Below the pieces are notes generated by a model, which saw only the letters and a program-made list of their open reading frames with translations, did not search any database and was not told the DNA's origin. From the NCBI GenBank assembly GCA_035528715.1, contig DATKYB010000130.1, positions 1 through 52,048 on the forward strand: 52,048 bases of DNA, in the 5' to 3' direction. The position numbers were made by a program, and so were the translations under genes. Below, piece by piece: positions 20,800 to 29,406 of the stretch (the first letter of the stretch is position 1; the number at the start of each line of letters is the position of its first letter). The stretch is from Nitrospinota bacterium (GTDB lineage Bacteria > JADFOP01 > DATKYB01).

Positions 20800-21822
20800 A
20801 TGAAAGAAAGAAAAGAATACAATGTAGCTGTAGTAGGGGCAACAGGAGTTGTCGGAAACGAGATGATATCTATACTTGAAGAAAGAAAGTTTCCAGTAAA
20901 GAACTTAAGGCTCCTTGCATCCGAAAGGTCGGAAGGTAAAAGCCTTGAATTTAAAGGCCAAAAATTTATAGTCAAGACACTTACAAAAGATTCATTTTCA
21001 GACATAGATATTGCACTCTTTTCTGCTGGTGGGTCTCGAAGTGAAGAGTTTGCACCAGCAGCAGTTAAGGCAGGGGCAGTAGTTGTAGATAATACAAGCG
21101 CCTTTAGAATGGATCCTGAGGTTCCTCTTGTCGTTCCGGAAGTTAACTCTCACGCCATTTCTAAACACAAAGGGATTATCGCTAATCCTAACTGCTCTAC
21201 GATTCAAATGGTAGTTGCTTTAAAACCCATTCATGACATTGCAAAGATAAAACGAGTGGTTGTTTCCACTTATCAGGCTGTCTCAGGAACAGGAAAGAAG
21301 GCTATAGATGAATTGTCGACACAAACCAGAGCAATTTTCAATCTTCAAGAAGTAATATGTAATGTGTATCCTCATCAGATAGCCTTTAACTGCCTCCCTC
21401 ACATCGATGTTTTTTTTGATAGTGGATATACTAAAGAAGAGATCAAGATGGTTAATGAGACAAAGAAAATTATGGAGGATGATTCGATTGCAGTAACCGC
21501 CACTACGGTTAGGGTTCCTGTTTTTCATAGCCATTCAGAATCAATAAATATCGAAACTGAGAAAAAAATAACTGCAGAAGAAGCAAGGGAGGCTCTATCT
21601 AAGGCTCCAGGAATCAAGGTCATCGATAACCCTAAAAACTTAGAATATCCCTTGGCTATAGATGCTGCTGGGAAAGATGAGGTTTTCGTTGGTCGAATCA
21701 GAGAAGATGAGTCAATAGAAAAAGGATTAAATCTATGGGTAGTTTCTGATAATCTCAGAAAGGGCGCTGCCCTTAATGCCATACAGATAGCCGAGGTAAT
21801 AATTAGAGATGGCCTCTTATAA
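20800..21822 (+). CDS. asd: Aspartate-semialdehyde dehydrogenase
   Basis: It reduces aspartyl phosphate to aspartate semialdehyde with NADPH, the branch point to lysine/diaminopimelate, threonine and methionine. The 340-residue protein carries the nucleotide motif VVGATGVVGNEM, the catalytic Cys in NPNCSTIQ near residue 130, and the HIDVFF and TVRVPVFHSHSE segments. AAGGAG precedes the ATG. The leuCDB-asd order and the short gaps argue for one transcript covering amino acid synthesis. Confidence 0.97.
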   Translation: MKERKEYNVAVVGATGVVGNEMISILEERKFPVKNLRLLASERSEGKSLEFKGQKFIVKTLTKDSFSDIDIALFSAGGSRSEEFAPAAVKAGAVVVDNTSAFRMDPEVPLVVPEVNSHAISKHKGIIANPNCSTIQMVVALKPIHDIAKIKRVVVSTYQAVSGTGKKAIDELSTQTRAIFNLQEVICNVYPHQIAFNCLPHIDVFFDSGYTKEEIKMVNETKKIMEDDSIAVTATTVRVPVFHSHSESINIETEKKITAEEAREALSKAPGIKVIDNPKNLEYPLAIDAAGKDEVFVGRIREDESIEKGLNLWVVSDNLRKGAALNAIQIAEVIIRDGLL

Positions 21823-21840
21823 TTTTTTGGAGAACTTTAA

Positions 21841-22701
21841 ATGTCAAGAGCCAAAATTGGTGTGATAGGCGGAAGCGGCCTCTATAAGATGGAAGGTTTA
21901 GAGGTTATTGAGAAAAAAAACCTAAGCACCCCCTTCGGTGATCCATCAGACAGCTTTATTATTGGTTCCTTAGATGGAGCAGATGTTGTTTTCCTCCCAA
22001 GACACGGCACTGGTCATAGAATATTGCCATCTGAGCTGAACTTTCGTGCAAATATATACGGTATGAAAGAATTAGGAGCAGAGTGGATAATATCCGTAAG
22101 CGCGGTAGGTAGCATGAAAGAAAATCTCTATCCTGGAGATATAGTCATTCCCGACCAGTTTTTTGACAGAACAAAAAAAAGAATCAACACATTTTTTGGA
22201 GACGGGGTTGTTGCTCATGTCCCCTTTGCTGACCCAGTTTGCCCTGATCTTAGCTCTATCTTATTTAAAGCAGGAGAGAAGATAGGGGCTAAAATCCATA
22301 AAGGAGGGACGTATCTTTGTATTGAAGGTCCCCAGTTTTCTACAAGGGCTGAGTCAAAAACCTATCGAGCCTGGGGTGTAGATATCATAGGAATGACGAA
22401 TATACCTGAGGCAAAGCTAGCTAGAGAAGCAGAAATCTGCTATGCAACTGTTGCCCTTGTTACCGACTTTGATTGTTGGCACGAATCCGAAGAAGATGTA
22501 AAGATTGATGCGGTATTGGAGATTATGAACAAAAACATTAACACGGCAAAGTCCATTATTAAAAAGGCCGTCAAAATGATTTCTGATAAGAGAACATGTA
22601 TTTGTTCTGAAGCATTAAAACACACAATCCTCACTTCAAAAGAATCCATCCCTGAAAAAACTAAAAAGAATTTAGAAATCATCATAGGTAAATATATTTA
22701 A
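21841..22701 (+). CDS. mtnP: S-methyl-5'-thioadenosine phosphorylase
   Basis: It splits methylthioadenosine, the by-product of polyamine synthesis and radical SAM reactions, into adenine and methylthioribose-1-phosphate. The 286-residue protein has the PNP fold motifs IGVIGGSGLYK and LPRHGTGH, FSTRAESKTYR for the phosphate site, and the MTAP-type VTDFDCWHESEEDV end that selects adenine nucleosides. GGAG lies before the ATG. apt, which would reclaim the adenine, is also in this window but 16 kb away. Other mtn genes are absent. Confidence 0.9.
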   Translation: MSRAKIGVIGGSGLYKMEGLEVIEKKNLSTPFGDPSDSFIIGSLDGADVVFLPRHGTGHRILPSELNFRANIYGMKELGAEWIISVSAVGSMKENLYPGDIVIPDQFFDRTKKRINTFFGDGVVAHVPFADPVCPDLSSILFKAGEKIGAKIHKGGTYLCIEGPQFSTRAESKTYRAWGVDIIGMTNIPEAKLAREAEICYATVALVTDFDCWHESEEDVKIDAVLEIMNKNINTAKSIIKKAVKMISDKRTCICSEALKHTILTSKESIPEKTKKNLEIIIGKYI

Positions 22702-22715
22702 GGGTTATTTTAACT

Positions 22716-23999
22716 ATGGGGAAAAAATCTCAAGATTTGTTTCATATTGCCCAGAGATACATACCAGGAGGCGTTAACAGCCCTGTTCGGTCTTTTAAGG
22801 CAGTGGGAGGGACACCTCTATTTATCGAAAGAGGCTTTGGCTCTAAGATATATGATATCGATGGAAACGAATATATCGACTATGTTGGTTCTTGGGGACC
22901 AATGATTCTTGGTCATGCCCATCCAGAAGTTATCTCTGCCATTAAGGAAGTCTCTGATAAAGGAACGAGTTTTGGAGCTCCGACTCATTTAGAGGTGAAA
23001 ATGGCTAAGATGATTATCGAAGCTGTTCCCTCAATCGATATGGTTCGGTTAGTAAATTCAGGTACAGAAACCACGATGAGCGCTATTCGGTTGGCTCGGG
23101 GTTTCACAAAGAGAGATAAGATTATAAAATTCAATGGGTGTTATCATGGACATGCAGATAACCTATTAGTACAAGCAGGTTCTGGCGCATCTACTTTTGG
23201 GATTCCAGACAGCTCAGGTGTTCCTCAGGATTTGGTCAAGAGCACCATATCTCTACCTTATAATAATATTGAAATTCTAAAAGATGTGTTAGAAAAGATA
23301 GGAAAAGATGTTGCATGCATTATTGTTGAACCTATTGCTGGAAACATGGGTGTCATTCCTCCAAAGAAGGACTTTCTCCAAGGACTGAGAAAATTGACCA
23401 AAGATTATGATATCGTATTCATCTTTGACGAGGTGATAACGGGATTTAGAGTATCCTACGGTGGAGCACAGGAGTTTTATAATGTCATGCCTGATTTAAC
23501 ATGCCTTGGAAAAATCATAGGAGGGGGTCTACCTGTTGGAGCCTATGGTGGAAGAAAAGATATCATGGAGCATATCTCACCATTGGGCCCTGTTTACCAA
23601 GCAGGAACCCTTTCAGGAAATCCCATTGCGATTACTGCTGGTCTTAAAACATTAAAGATCTTATCAAGCAATAAAGAGATATATAATGAATTGGATAAAA
23701 AGGCAGAAGTCCTCTGTAAAGGCATGAGTGAAAATTCAAAAAAGGTAGGGATTCCTGCATATTTTACAAGAGTCGGATCGATGTTTTGCATGTTTTTCAA
23801 TAAAGAAGAGGTGTTTGATTATGAGGCAGCCAAGAAGTCTGACACAAGACGCTTTGCAAAATATTTTCATTCAATGCTAGATCAGGGGGTAAGTATCGCT
23901 CCTTCACAATTTGAAGCGGGATTTGTCTCTACGGCCCACTCATATCAAGATATAGAAAAAACCCTCTCTGCAAACCTCACTGCGCTAAAATCTCTTTAG
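22716..23999 (+). CDS. hemL: Glutamate-1-semialdehyde 2,1-aminomutase
   Basis: A PLP enzyme converting glutamate-1-semialdehyde to 5-aminolevulinate in the C5 route to haem and corrinoids. The 427-residue protein starts with YIPGGVNSPVRSFKAVGGTP, typical of HemL. FDEVITGFRV holds the PLP-contacting Asp, and CLGKIIGGGLPVGAYGG holds the Schiff-base Lys near residue 266. YQAGTLSGNPIA supports the family. It follows mtnP by 14 bases with only a weak ribosome site. Its presence shows that tetrapyrroles are made from glutamyl-tRNA. Confidence 0.97.
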   Translation: MGKKSQDLFHIAQRYIPGGVNSPVRSFKAVGGTPLFIERGFGSKIYDIDGNEYIDYVGSWGPMILGHAHPEVISAIKEVSDKGTSFGAPTHLEVKMAKMIIEAVPSIDMVRLVNSGTETTMSAIRLARGFTKRDKIIKFNGCYHGHADNLLVQAGSGASTFGIPDSSGVPQDLVKSTISLPYNNIEILKDVLEKIGKDVACIIVEPIAGNMGVIPPKKDFLQGLRKLTKDYDIVFIFDEVITGFRVSYGGAQEFYNVMPDLTCLGKIIGGGLPVGAYGGRKDIMEHISPLGPVYQAGTLSGNPIAITAGLKTLKILSSNKEIYNELDKKAEVLCKGMSENSKKVGIPAYFTRVGSMFCMFFNKEEVFDYEAAKKSDTRRFAKYFHSMLDQGVSIAPSQFEAGFVSTAHSYQDIEKTLSANLTALKSL

Positions 24000-24019
24000 A
24001 AGCTTTTTTAAAAAACGGG

Positions 24020-25371
<1,352 letters not shown>

Positions 25372-25389
25372 ATTATCTAATTTTCCAAA

Positions 25390-25734
25390 ATGGATAATAG
25401 AAAAAAAAATAACAAAAGATTTAACATTCCTTTCATTTTAACCCTTTGCTTTTTTTTATCTCTTATCTATGTCTCTATATTTGGTTCACAAGGTATAATG
25501 AAGGTTTTTCAGATGAATAATAGGGTGGATGCTATGAAGAAGGAGATTCAGCTGTTAGAAAAAGAGAATAATAGGATTAGAAAAGAGATTCATCAACTAA
25601 AAACAGATCCCTATTACATAGAAAAGCTTGCCAGAGAAGAGCTTGGGCTTGTAAAACCAAAGGAAAAGGTTTACGAATTTGTTGACGAAAAGGAAGATGA
25701 AAAGAAACCTAAAAGAGACATAAAAATTCCTTGA
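25390..25734 (+). CDS. ftsB: Cell division protein FtsB/DivIC-type
   Basis: A small bitopic divisome protein of 114 residues. It has a short basic cytoplasmic tail, one membrane segment at about residues 12-31, a periplasmic coiled coil rich in Glu, Lys and Leu (about residues 40-75), and the conserved DPYYIEKLAREELGLVKPKE region. It would bridge FtsL and FtsQ at the septum. The gene order after eno supports FtsB. No ribosome site is evident, so it may be translated by coupling to eno. Its stop codon overlaps the -35 box of the tRNA-fMet promoter. Confidence 0.9.
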   Translation: MDNRKKNNKRFNIPFILTLCFFLSLIYVSIFGSQGIMKVFQMNNRVDAMKKEIQLLEKENNRIRKEIHQLKTDPYYIEKLAREELGLVKPKEKVYEFVDEKEDEKKPKRDIKIP

Positions 25735-25759
25735 CAACCATTTGATAATAAAATAATAT
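25731..25759 (+). promoter_or_regulatory. Promoter of tRNA-fMet
   Basis: A perfect TTGACA (25731-25736) overlaps the ftsB stop codon. Seventeen bases later stands TAATAT (25754-25759), and the tRNA starts 17 bases further on. The tRNA therefore has its own promoter at the end of the preceding gene. Confidence 0.75.
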
Positions 25760-25776
25760 CAATCGTTTAGAATTAT

Positions 25777-25853
<77 letters not shown>

Positions 25854-25862
25854 ATAAAATCA

Positions 25863-25894
25863 ATGGCTTGCTGATATCGGTAGGCCATTTTTTT
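25863..25894 (+). terminator. Rho-independent terminator of tRNA-fMet
   Basis: An 11-bp stem with several G-T pairs (ATGGCTTGCTG against CGGTAGGCCAT) around an ATAT loop is followed by seven Ts, nine bases after the tRNA CCA end. Confidence 0.8.
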
Positions 25895-26088
25895 GTCATT
25901 TTCTAACACTTTTCTAACAAAGTAATTAAAAATAGCAAAAAATAACGGGAAATAATTTTTAATATTTTTTTCATAAATATCTATTTTAATTATAGTTAGC
26001 CCTGTTATCTCTTGTTTCCTTAACCTTGAGTATGACTCATATCATTTCACTCTGCTAAACTCATTCAAACTACCTTAAATTATCATAT
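25895..26088. other. Gene-free AT-rich stretch between tRNA-fMet and the PilZ gene
   Basis: Together with its flanking sites this gap runs 310 bases (25854-26163). Apart from the tRNA terminator and the sigma-28-like promoter I see no ORF with a ribosome site. A short near-repeat, TTTTCTAACACTTTTCTAACA, lies just after the terminator. No integrase remnant is recognisable. Confidence 0.5.
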
Positions 26089-26115
26089 TAAAGTTATAAA
26101 GAAGTTTGCCGATAA
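26089..26115 (+). promoter_or_regulatory. Sigma-28 (FliA) type flagellar promoter for the PilZ gene
   Basis: TAAAGTTA (26089-26096), an 11-base spacer, and GCCGATAA (26108-26115) match the bacterial sigma-28 consensus TAAAGTTT-N11-GCCGATAA at 15 of 16 positions with exact spacing. The predicted start gives a leader of about 40 bases before the PilZ ATG. Confidence 0.8.
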
Positions 26116-26163
26116 ATAGTTGTAAGACTATGTTTAATTTTTAAAATTTGTCATTTATAAACG

Positions 26164-26538
26164 ATGAAGACAATAGGACAAAAAGAGAGACGTAGAGCAC
26201 CGAGAATAACTTTACGTTCAGCTTTTATAGATGTATATCCTATAAATGGTGAGCATAAAACAGAGCTCAGAGGAAAAATCTGTGATGTTTCTGCTGTAGG
26301 AGCAAAATTTATCTCTAGCAAGCCCTATATGAAGGATTCAGAAATTTATGTTGGTCTTTTGTTACCGAGTATTAATACTGTAATAAATATTTCTGGCAGA
26401 GTAGTTCGGTGCGAAAAGAAAAGTAGTGAGGAGTATCACATTGCTATAGAATTTAAGGAAGATCGCTATCAACAGTCTCTCATAGAAGAATACATAAGAA
26501 TTATGAAATCGTGGGATAAACAATGGGAAAGACATTAA
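26164..26538 (+). CDS. PilZ-domain c-di-GMP receptor protein
   Basis: A 124-residue protein that is little more than one PilZ domain. Both c-di-GMP contact motifs are present: RxxxR at residues 10-14 (RRAPR) and DxSxxG at residues 41-46 (DVSAVG). The rest is beta-rich and ends in a charged helix. No membrane segment or second domain is seen. A near-perfect sigma-28 promoter upstream suggests expression with late flagellar genes, so a role in motility control of the YcgR or flagellar-brake kind is plausible but unproved. No ribosome site precedes the ATG. Confidence 0.88.
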   Translation: MKTIGQKERRRAPRITLRSAFIDVYPINGEHKTELRGKICDVSAVGAKFISSKPYMKDSEIYVGLLLPSINTVINISGRVVRCEKKSSEEYHIAIEFKEDRYQQSLIEEYIRIMKSWDKQWERH

Positions 26539-26691
26539 AATTAGTTTATTCTCTCACCAGTTTGATAAATTAATTTTTCAATCCTTCTTTCCTTTTTTTA
26601 ATTCCCTTTTTTTATATATTAAGACAGAACATAGACAAAAGATCAAAGGTGCTTTTATTATCTTTAGATAATCTATTATTTCTTTAAACAA

Positions 26692-26722
26692 AAAGCCCCA
26701 GATATTTCTATCATGGGACTTT
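26692..26722 (-). terminator. Terminator for the downstream minus-strand flavin-fold gene
   Basis: On the minus strand AAAGTCCCATGATA pairs with TATCTGGGGCTTT around a GAAA loop, with one mismatch and one bulge. It is followed by a T-rich tail (TTTTGTTT). It lies about 100 bases after the stop of the gene at 26826-27203. Confidence 0.6.
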
Positions 26723-26825
26723 AGGAGGGGTAGGAAAAGAAATTAAAAAAACTTTCTTTCCTATTTAAAATAATAATATTCTTTTTTTAAATTACAAACT
26801 TGATATGCCATAGAAGAATCCAATA

Positions 26826-27203
26826 TTATTCTTTGTCTCCAACAAGAGGTAAAACCTTATCAATTCTAAAATAGACAAGATATCTTGTCGTATCTTTATA
26901 TTCTTTGTAATCCTTTCTTCTTCTAAGAGTATCGATAAATTCGCTATTCTTCTCCTCTCTAATTTTTGTGAGATAAAGCCTTTTGCCTATGTATTTATCC
27001 CCCCCTTCCATAAAAAGGTATGCGGCATGAGGGTTTGACTGGAGATTCTTATGGGTCAAGCGCTCAAGCATGATAAAAGCAATAGTCTCTTCATCAATAA
27101 AATGAGGCCTTGCATAAACCGCAGCATCCACTCTTCCATCTGAATCTGCTGTAGCGATTACGCCAAGACCTTTTTTATTTTCAAAATATTCGCTAAGCTT
27201 CAT
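26826..27203 (-). CDS. Pyridoxamine 5'-phosphate oxidase-like (FMN-binding split barrel) protein
   Basis: A 125-residue protein with the split-barrel flavin fold, seen in GVIATADSDGRVDAAVYARPHF, TIAFIMLERLTHKNLQSNPHAAYLF and the following beta segment. Such small family members bind FMN or F420 and act as flavin reductases or of unknown function; true PdxH is longer. GGAG lies 8 bases before the ATG. It stands alone on the minus strand with its own terminator, within the accessory pocket following tRNA-fMet. Confidence 0.78.
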   Translation of the reverse strand: MKLSEYFENKKGLGVIATADSDGRVDAAVYARPHFIDEETIAFIMLERLTHKNLQSNPHAAYLFMEGGDKYIGKRLYLTKIREEKNSEFIDTLRRRKDYKEYKDTTRYLVYFRIDKVLPLVGDKE

Positions 27204-27303
27204 TGTTATTTCTCCATAAAAAGTTTATTTATTCAAATATATATTGCTTTTTGGATAAAAACAAATGAGAAATAAATAAAAGAAAATTCTATTATCCTAC
27301 ATT

Positions 27304-27788
27304 CTATTGTTCTCTAATGGATTTAGCAATTCCATTAAGCGTTCCTTTTAATATCAACTTGTGTATTGGGTAAAGAGGATACCAATAAAGTAATCCGAGA
27401 ATGCCTATAGGATCAAAGATTAATGTCTGCCAAATAATCGAACCGGTTTTATCCTTTTCGACTTCAAATTGCAGCCAGCCTCGTCCAGGAAGCTTCATTT
27501 CGGCATTTAATCTGAGAAGGCGATTCTGTCGATTGCTTCAACACGCCAAAAATCAACAGTATCACCAAGTAATAAAGATTTTGGATTGCGGCGCCCCCGC
27601 CTTGTTCCAACACCCCCTAAAATCTGATCTAAAAATCCTCTCAGATACCAGAGCCAGTTATATTTATACCAACCAGATGTACCTCCGACTTAATCGGTCT
27701 GAAAGCATCAGATGGAGGATAAGGAACCTTTATTTCATACGAGGCCGGTTGACGACTCCAGATCCAAACCCAGGAAGGAGGTCCTGAT
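27304..27788 (-). pseudogene. Decayed 3' part of an SDR-family gene with DUF2867 domain (YbjT-like)
   Basis: On the minus strand the last 64 residues are open (27498-27304) and read KLPGRGWLQFEVE...FDPIGILGLLYWYPLYPIHK, matching the C-terminal DUF2867 domain of YbjT-like oxidoreductases. Going upstream the homology continues in another frame (FLDQILGGVGTRRGRR, then LLLGDTVDFWRVEA) with a shift near 27521-27528. It changes frame again near 27686-27692, before PYPPSDAFRPI. The N-terminal NAD(P)-binding two thirds are missing. The remnant ends about ten bases from the stop of the unknown gene at 27798, suggesting that DNA brought in there removed its 5' part. Confidence 0.82.
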
Positions 27789-27797
27789 CAAAAATTT

Positions 27798-28151
27798 TTA
27801 GATTAAGTCAGAACTTATTATCCATTCCACGGCTGGAGGTACTTCTTGTTGCGGAAAATCATGATTTGGGTTGAAATTTTTATATTTATTTTTTACAAAG
27901 TTAAAAATCTTTTTGTCTGCATTTTTTCGATCACTATCGTTTTCAAGATTGTGGTCCTCAATTGTTTCTCGAGGGATTATGATTTTGATTGGCCGGGAGC
28001 GCTTGTGTTTACGATCTGGGTCACTGCCAAGATACCAGCACACCTTAATAATAATAGCATCTTCAGTTGTTTCTTCGCTTAAGAAATCTGCATCTGGAGG
28101 AAATATAGGTTTTAGCAACTGAGTATAATGATTGATTAATGAATCATACAT
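27798..28151 (-). CDS. Hypothetical protein, 117 residues
   Basis: I do not recognise the family. The protein is soluble and highly charged, with a beta-rich middle (AIIIKVCWYLGSD, then RPIKIIIPRETIED) and a Lys-rich stretch near residues 75-92. The ribosome site AGGAA lies 8 bases before the ATG, supporting it as a real gene. It is divergent from the HNH gene and shares with it a 193-base gap containing a perfect 18-base palindrome. A partner or regulator of the HNH protein is possible but not shown. Confidence 0.6.
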   Translation of the reverse strand: MYDSLINHYTQLLKPIFPPDADFLSEETTEDAIIIKVCWYLGSDPDRKHKRSRPIKIIIPRETIEDHNLENDSDRKNADKKIFNFVKNKYKNFNPNHDFPQQEVPPAVEWIISSDLI

Positions 28152-28189
28152 GATATGGTTTCCTGAAAGATTAAAATTTTATGTAAAGG

Positions 28190-28207
28190 TTTTTGTTTAA
28201 ACAAAAA
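28190..28207. promoter_or_regulatory. Perfect 18-base palindrome between divergent genes
   Basis: TTTTTGTTTAAACAAAAA reads the same on both strands. It lies 39 bases before the minus-strand unknown gene and 138 before the HNH gene. A dimeric regulator site is one reading; being so AT-rich it could also arise by chance. Confidence 0.4.
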
Positions 28208-28344
28208 TATTAAAAGATAATGGCTTTATAAATCTTTTGGTAACACCCTGTCAAGACTTCCCATTGCAAAAACTCATTTTTTTCTTATTATTATATAATT
28301 TATAATATATTATAGTTACTAATGAAGGATAGGAGGATATAGAA

Positions 28345-29007
28345 ATGTCAGATGATTTTAGCGAACAAGATAAAGTAAAATGTCTCCTTTGGTGTAATCG
28401 TCATTGTTGTCTATGCGGAAAAGCCTGCGGAGCGAATATTGAAATCGCACATATTGAAAAAGGATCTGCTGATATTGATAATGCTATACCACTATGTTTT
28501 GAGTGTCACAGTGAAATTGGTAGATATAATAAAGAGCATCCTCTAGGCAATAAATATCGGCCAAAAGAGCTTAAAGCACGTCGAGATCAAATCTATGAGG
28601 AACAAACTCGCCATCTTGTTCCTCCGATCCATTATAAAATTACTCAGGTGCTGCCTAATAACCAGAGACGTCGTTTGCCCGATGTTGGCTTTAAAATTTG
28701 GCATATGGGGGATTCCCTACCTGTAAATGTCTTAGTTAATGCTCAAATACTATTAGGAAATAAAGACTTAGGTTGGCCAGAAACTGAAGAATATTATTCT
28801 GGAAAGAAGAAATGGAATTTAAACCCACGTTTTCTTATTCGAGGGCATTTTAGCGTTCCAAAAGAAGCTGTTGTGAGTTCTGAGCGCTTAGAGATAAAAG
28901 TAAAAGTTACGATTATTGACCAGTATGAGAGACATCATCAGTTATTACCTGTTGGATGGATCTATACAAGAGATAAAAAAGTAGAAGATTGGTATTTAGA
29001 ACCATGA
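28345..29007 (+). CDS. HNH endonuclease-domain protein with C-terminal beta domain
   Basis: A 220-residue protein with a compact N-terminal HNH zinc-finger nuclease: C21-x2-C24, the catalytic His in IEIAHI at residue 36, Asn46, and C51-x2-C54-H55. Residues from about 90 on form an unrecognised beta-rich domain (IWHMGDSLPVNVLVNAQI... and a C-terminal KVKVTIIDQYERHHQ strand). A strong AGGAGG precedes the ATG. Such small HNH proteins occur in restriction and other defence settings, and also as orphan genes. Here no methylase or other known defence gene is adjacent, so the role is open. Confidence 0.75.
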   Translation: MSDDFSEQDKVKCLLWCNRHCCLCGKACGANIEIAHIEKGSADIDNAIPLCFECHSEIGRYNKEHPLGNKYRPKELKARRDQIYEEQTRHLVPPIHYKITQVLPNNQRRRLPDVGFKIWHMGDSLPVNVLVNAQILLGNKDLGWPETEEYYSGKKKWNLNPRFLIRGHFSVPKEAVVSSERLEIKVKVTIIDQYERHHQLLPVGWIYTRDKKVEDWYLEP

Positions 29008-29337
29008 AAGGATTTTAGTGCCGACTACAAGGGAAAACTGGCCAACTAGCCACTTTTGCCATTTGATTTGATAAACTACAATCTTTTGCCATTGACATAT
29101 TTATTTTTTCCTTTCAGAAAGACAAACCAAATAAATATTTTGCGATGATGATGTGTTGGCTAAAAAACCTTCAATAACACTATATATTCCATAAAATAAT
29201 AATGCGGAGGATATATGTCAACTCAAATTTAGGAATAGGGGGCATAATAGATAATAAGCCTGAGTTTGAAATTAATCGAAAATTTAAAGTAGTTTTTTCA
29301 GTTCCAAAAAAGCTTTATGTTTAAAAAACTCTTTTTC
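29008..29337. other. Gene-free stretch between the HNH gene and amiC
   Basis: The full gap to amiC is 399 bases. It contains a pair of direct repeats (29054-29093), an AAAACTGGCCAACTAGCCAC segment reminiscent of IS21-type element ends, and the amiC promoter at its far end. A GGAGG ribosome-site-like motif at about 29203 is followed by an ATG that meets a stop after five codons, so I see no gene. Confidence 0.5.
29054..29093. repeat. Direct repeat of TTTTGCCATT with 30-base period
   Basis: TTTTGCCATT occurs at 29054-29063 and again at 29084-29093, each followed by TTGA or TGA. It stands just after an AAAACTGGCCA segment. Multiple short repeats like this are found at transposase-binding ends of IS21-like elements, but no transposase gene is present. 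Confidence 0.4.
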
Positions 29338-29365
29338 TTGACATATTTTTTTTCTGTAATAAAAT
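29338..29365 (+). promoter_or_regulatory. Sigma-70-type promoter for amiC
   Basis: A perfect TTGACA (29338-29343), 16 bases, and TAAAAT (29360-29365, five of six matches) lie 41 bases before the amiC ATG. Confidence 0.65.
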
Positions 29366-29406
29366 GTCAATAAATCAATATTTTATCAGCGTTTAGAATT
29401 CGGTTT

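Noticed and set aside
27401-27787. 128-residue plus-strand frame over the pseudogene
   Set aside because: The minus strand carries clear DUF2867 homology across the same bases. The plus frame is open only because of the decay, and shows no ribosome site.
27846-28122. Overlapping plus-strand frames opposite the 117-residue unknown gene
   Set aside because: Phe/Ile-rich shadows with no ribosome site; the minus-strand frame has a good one.
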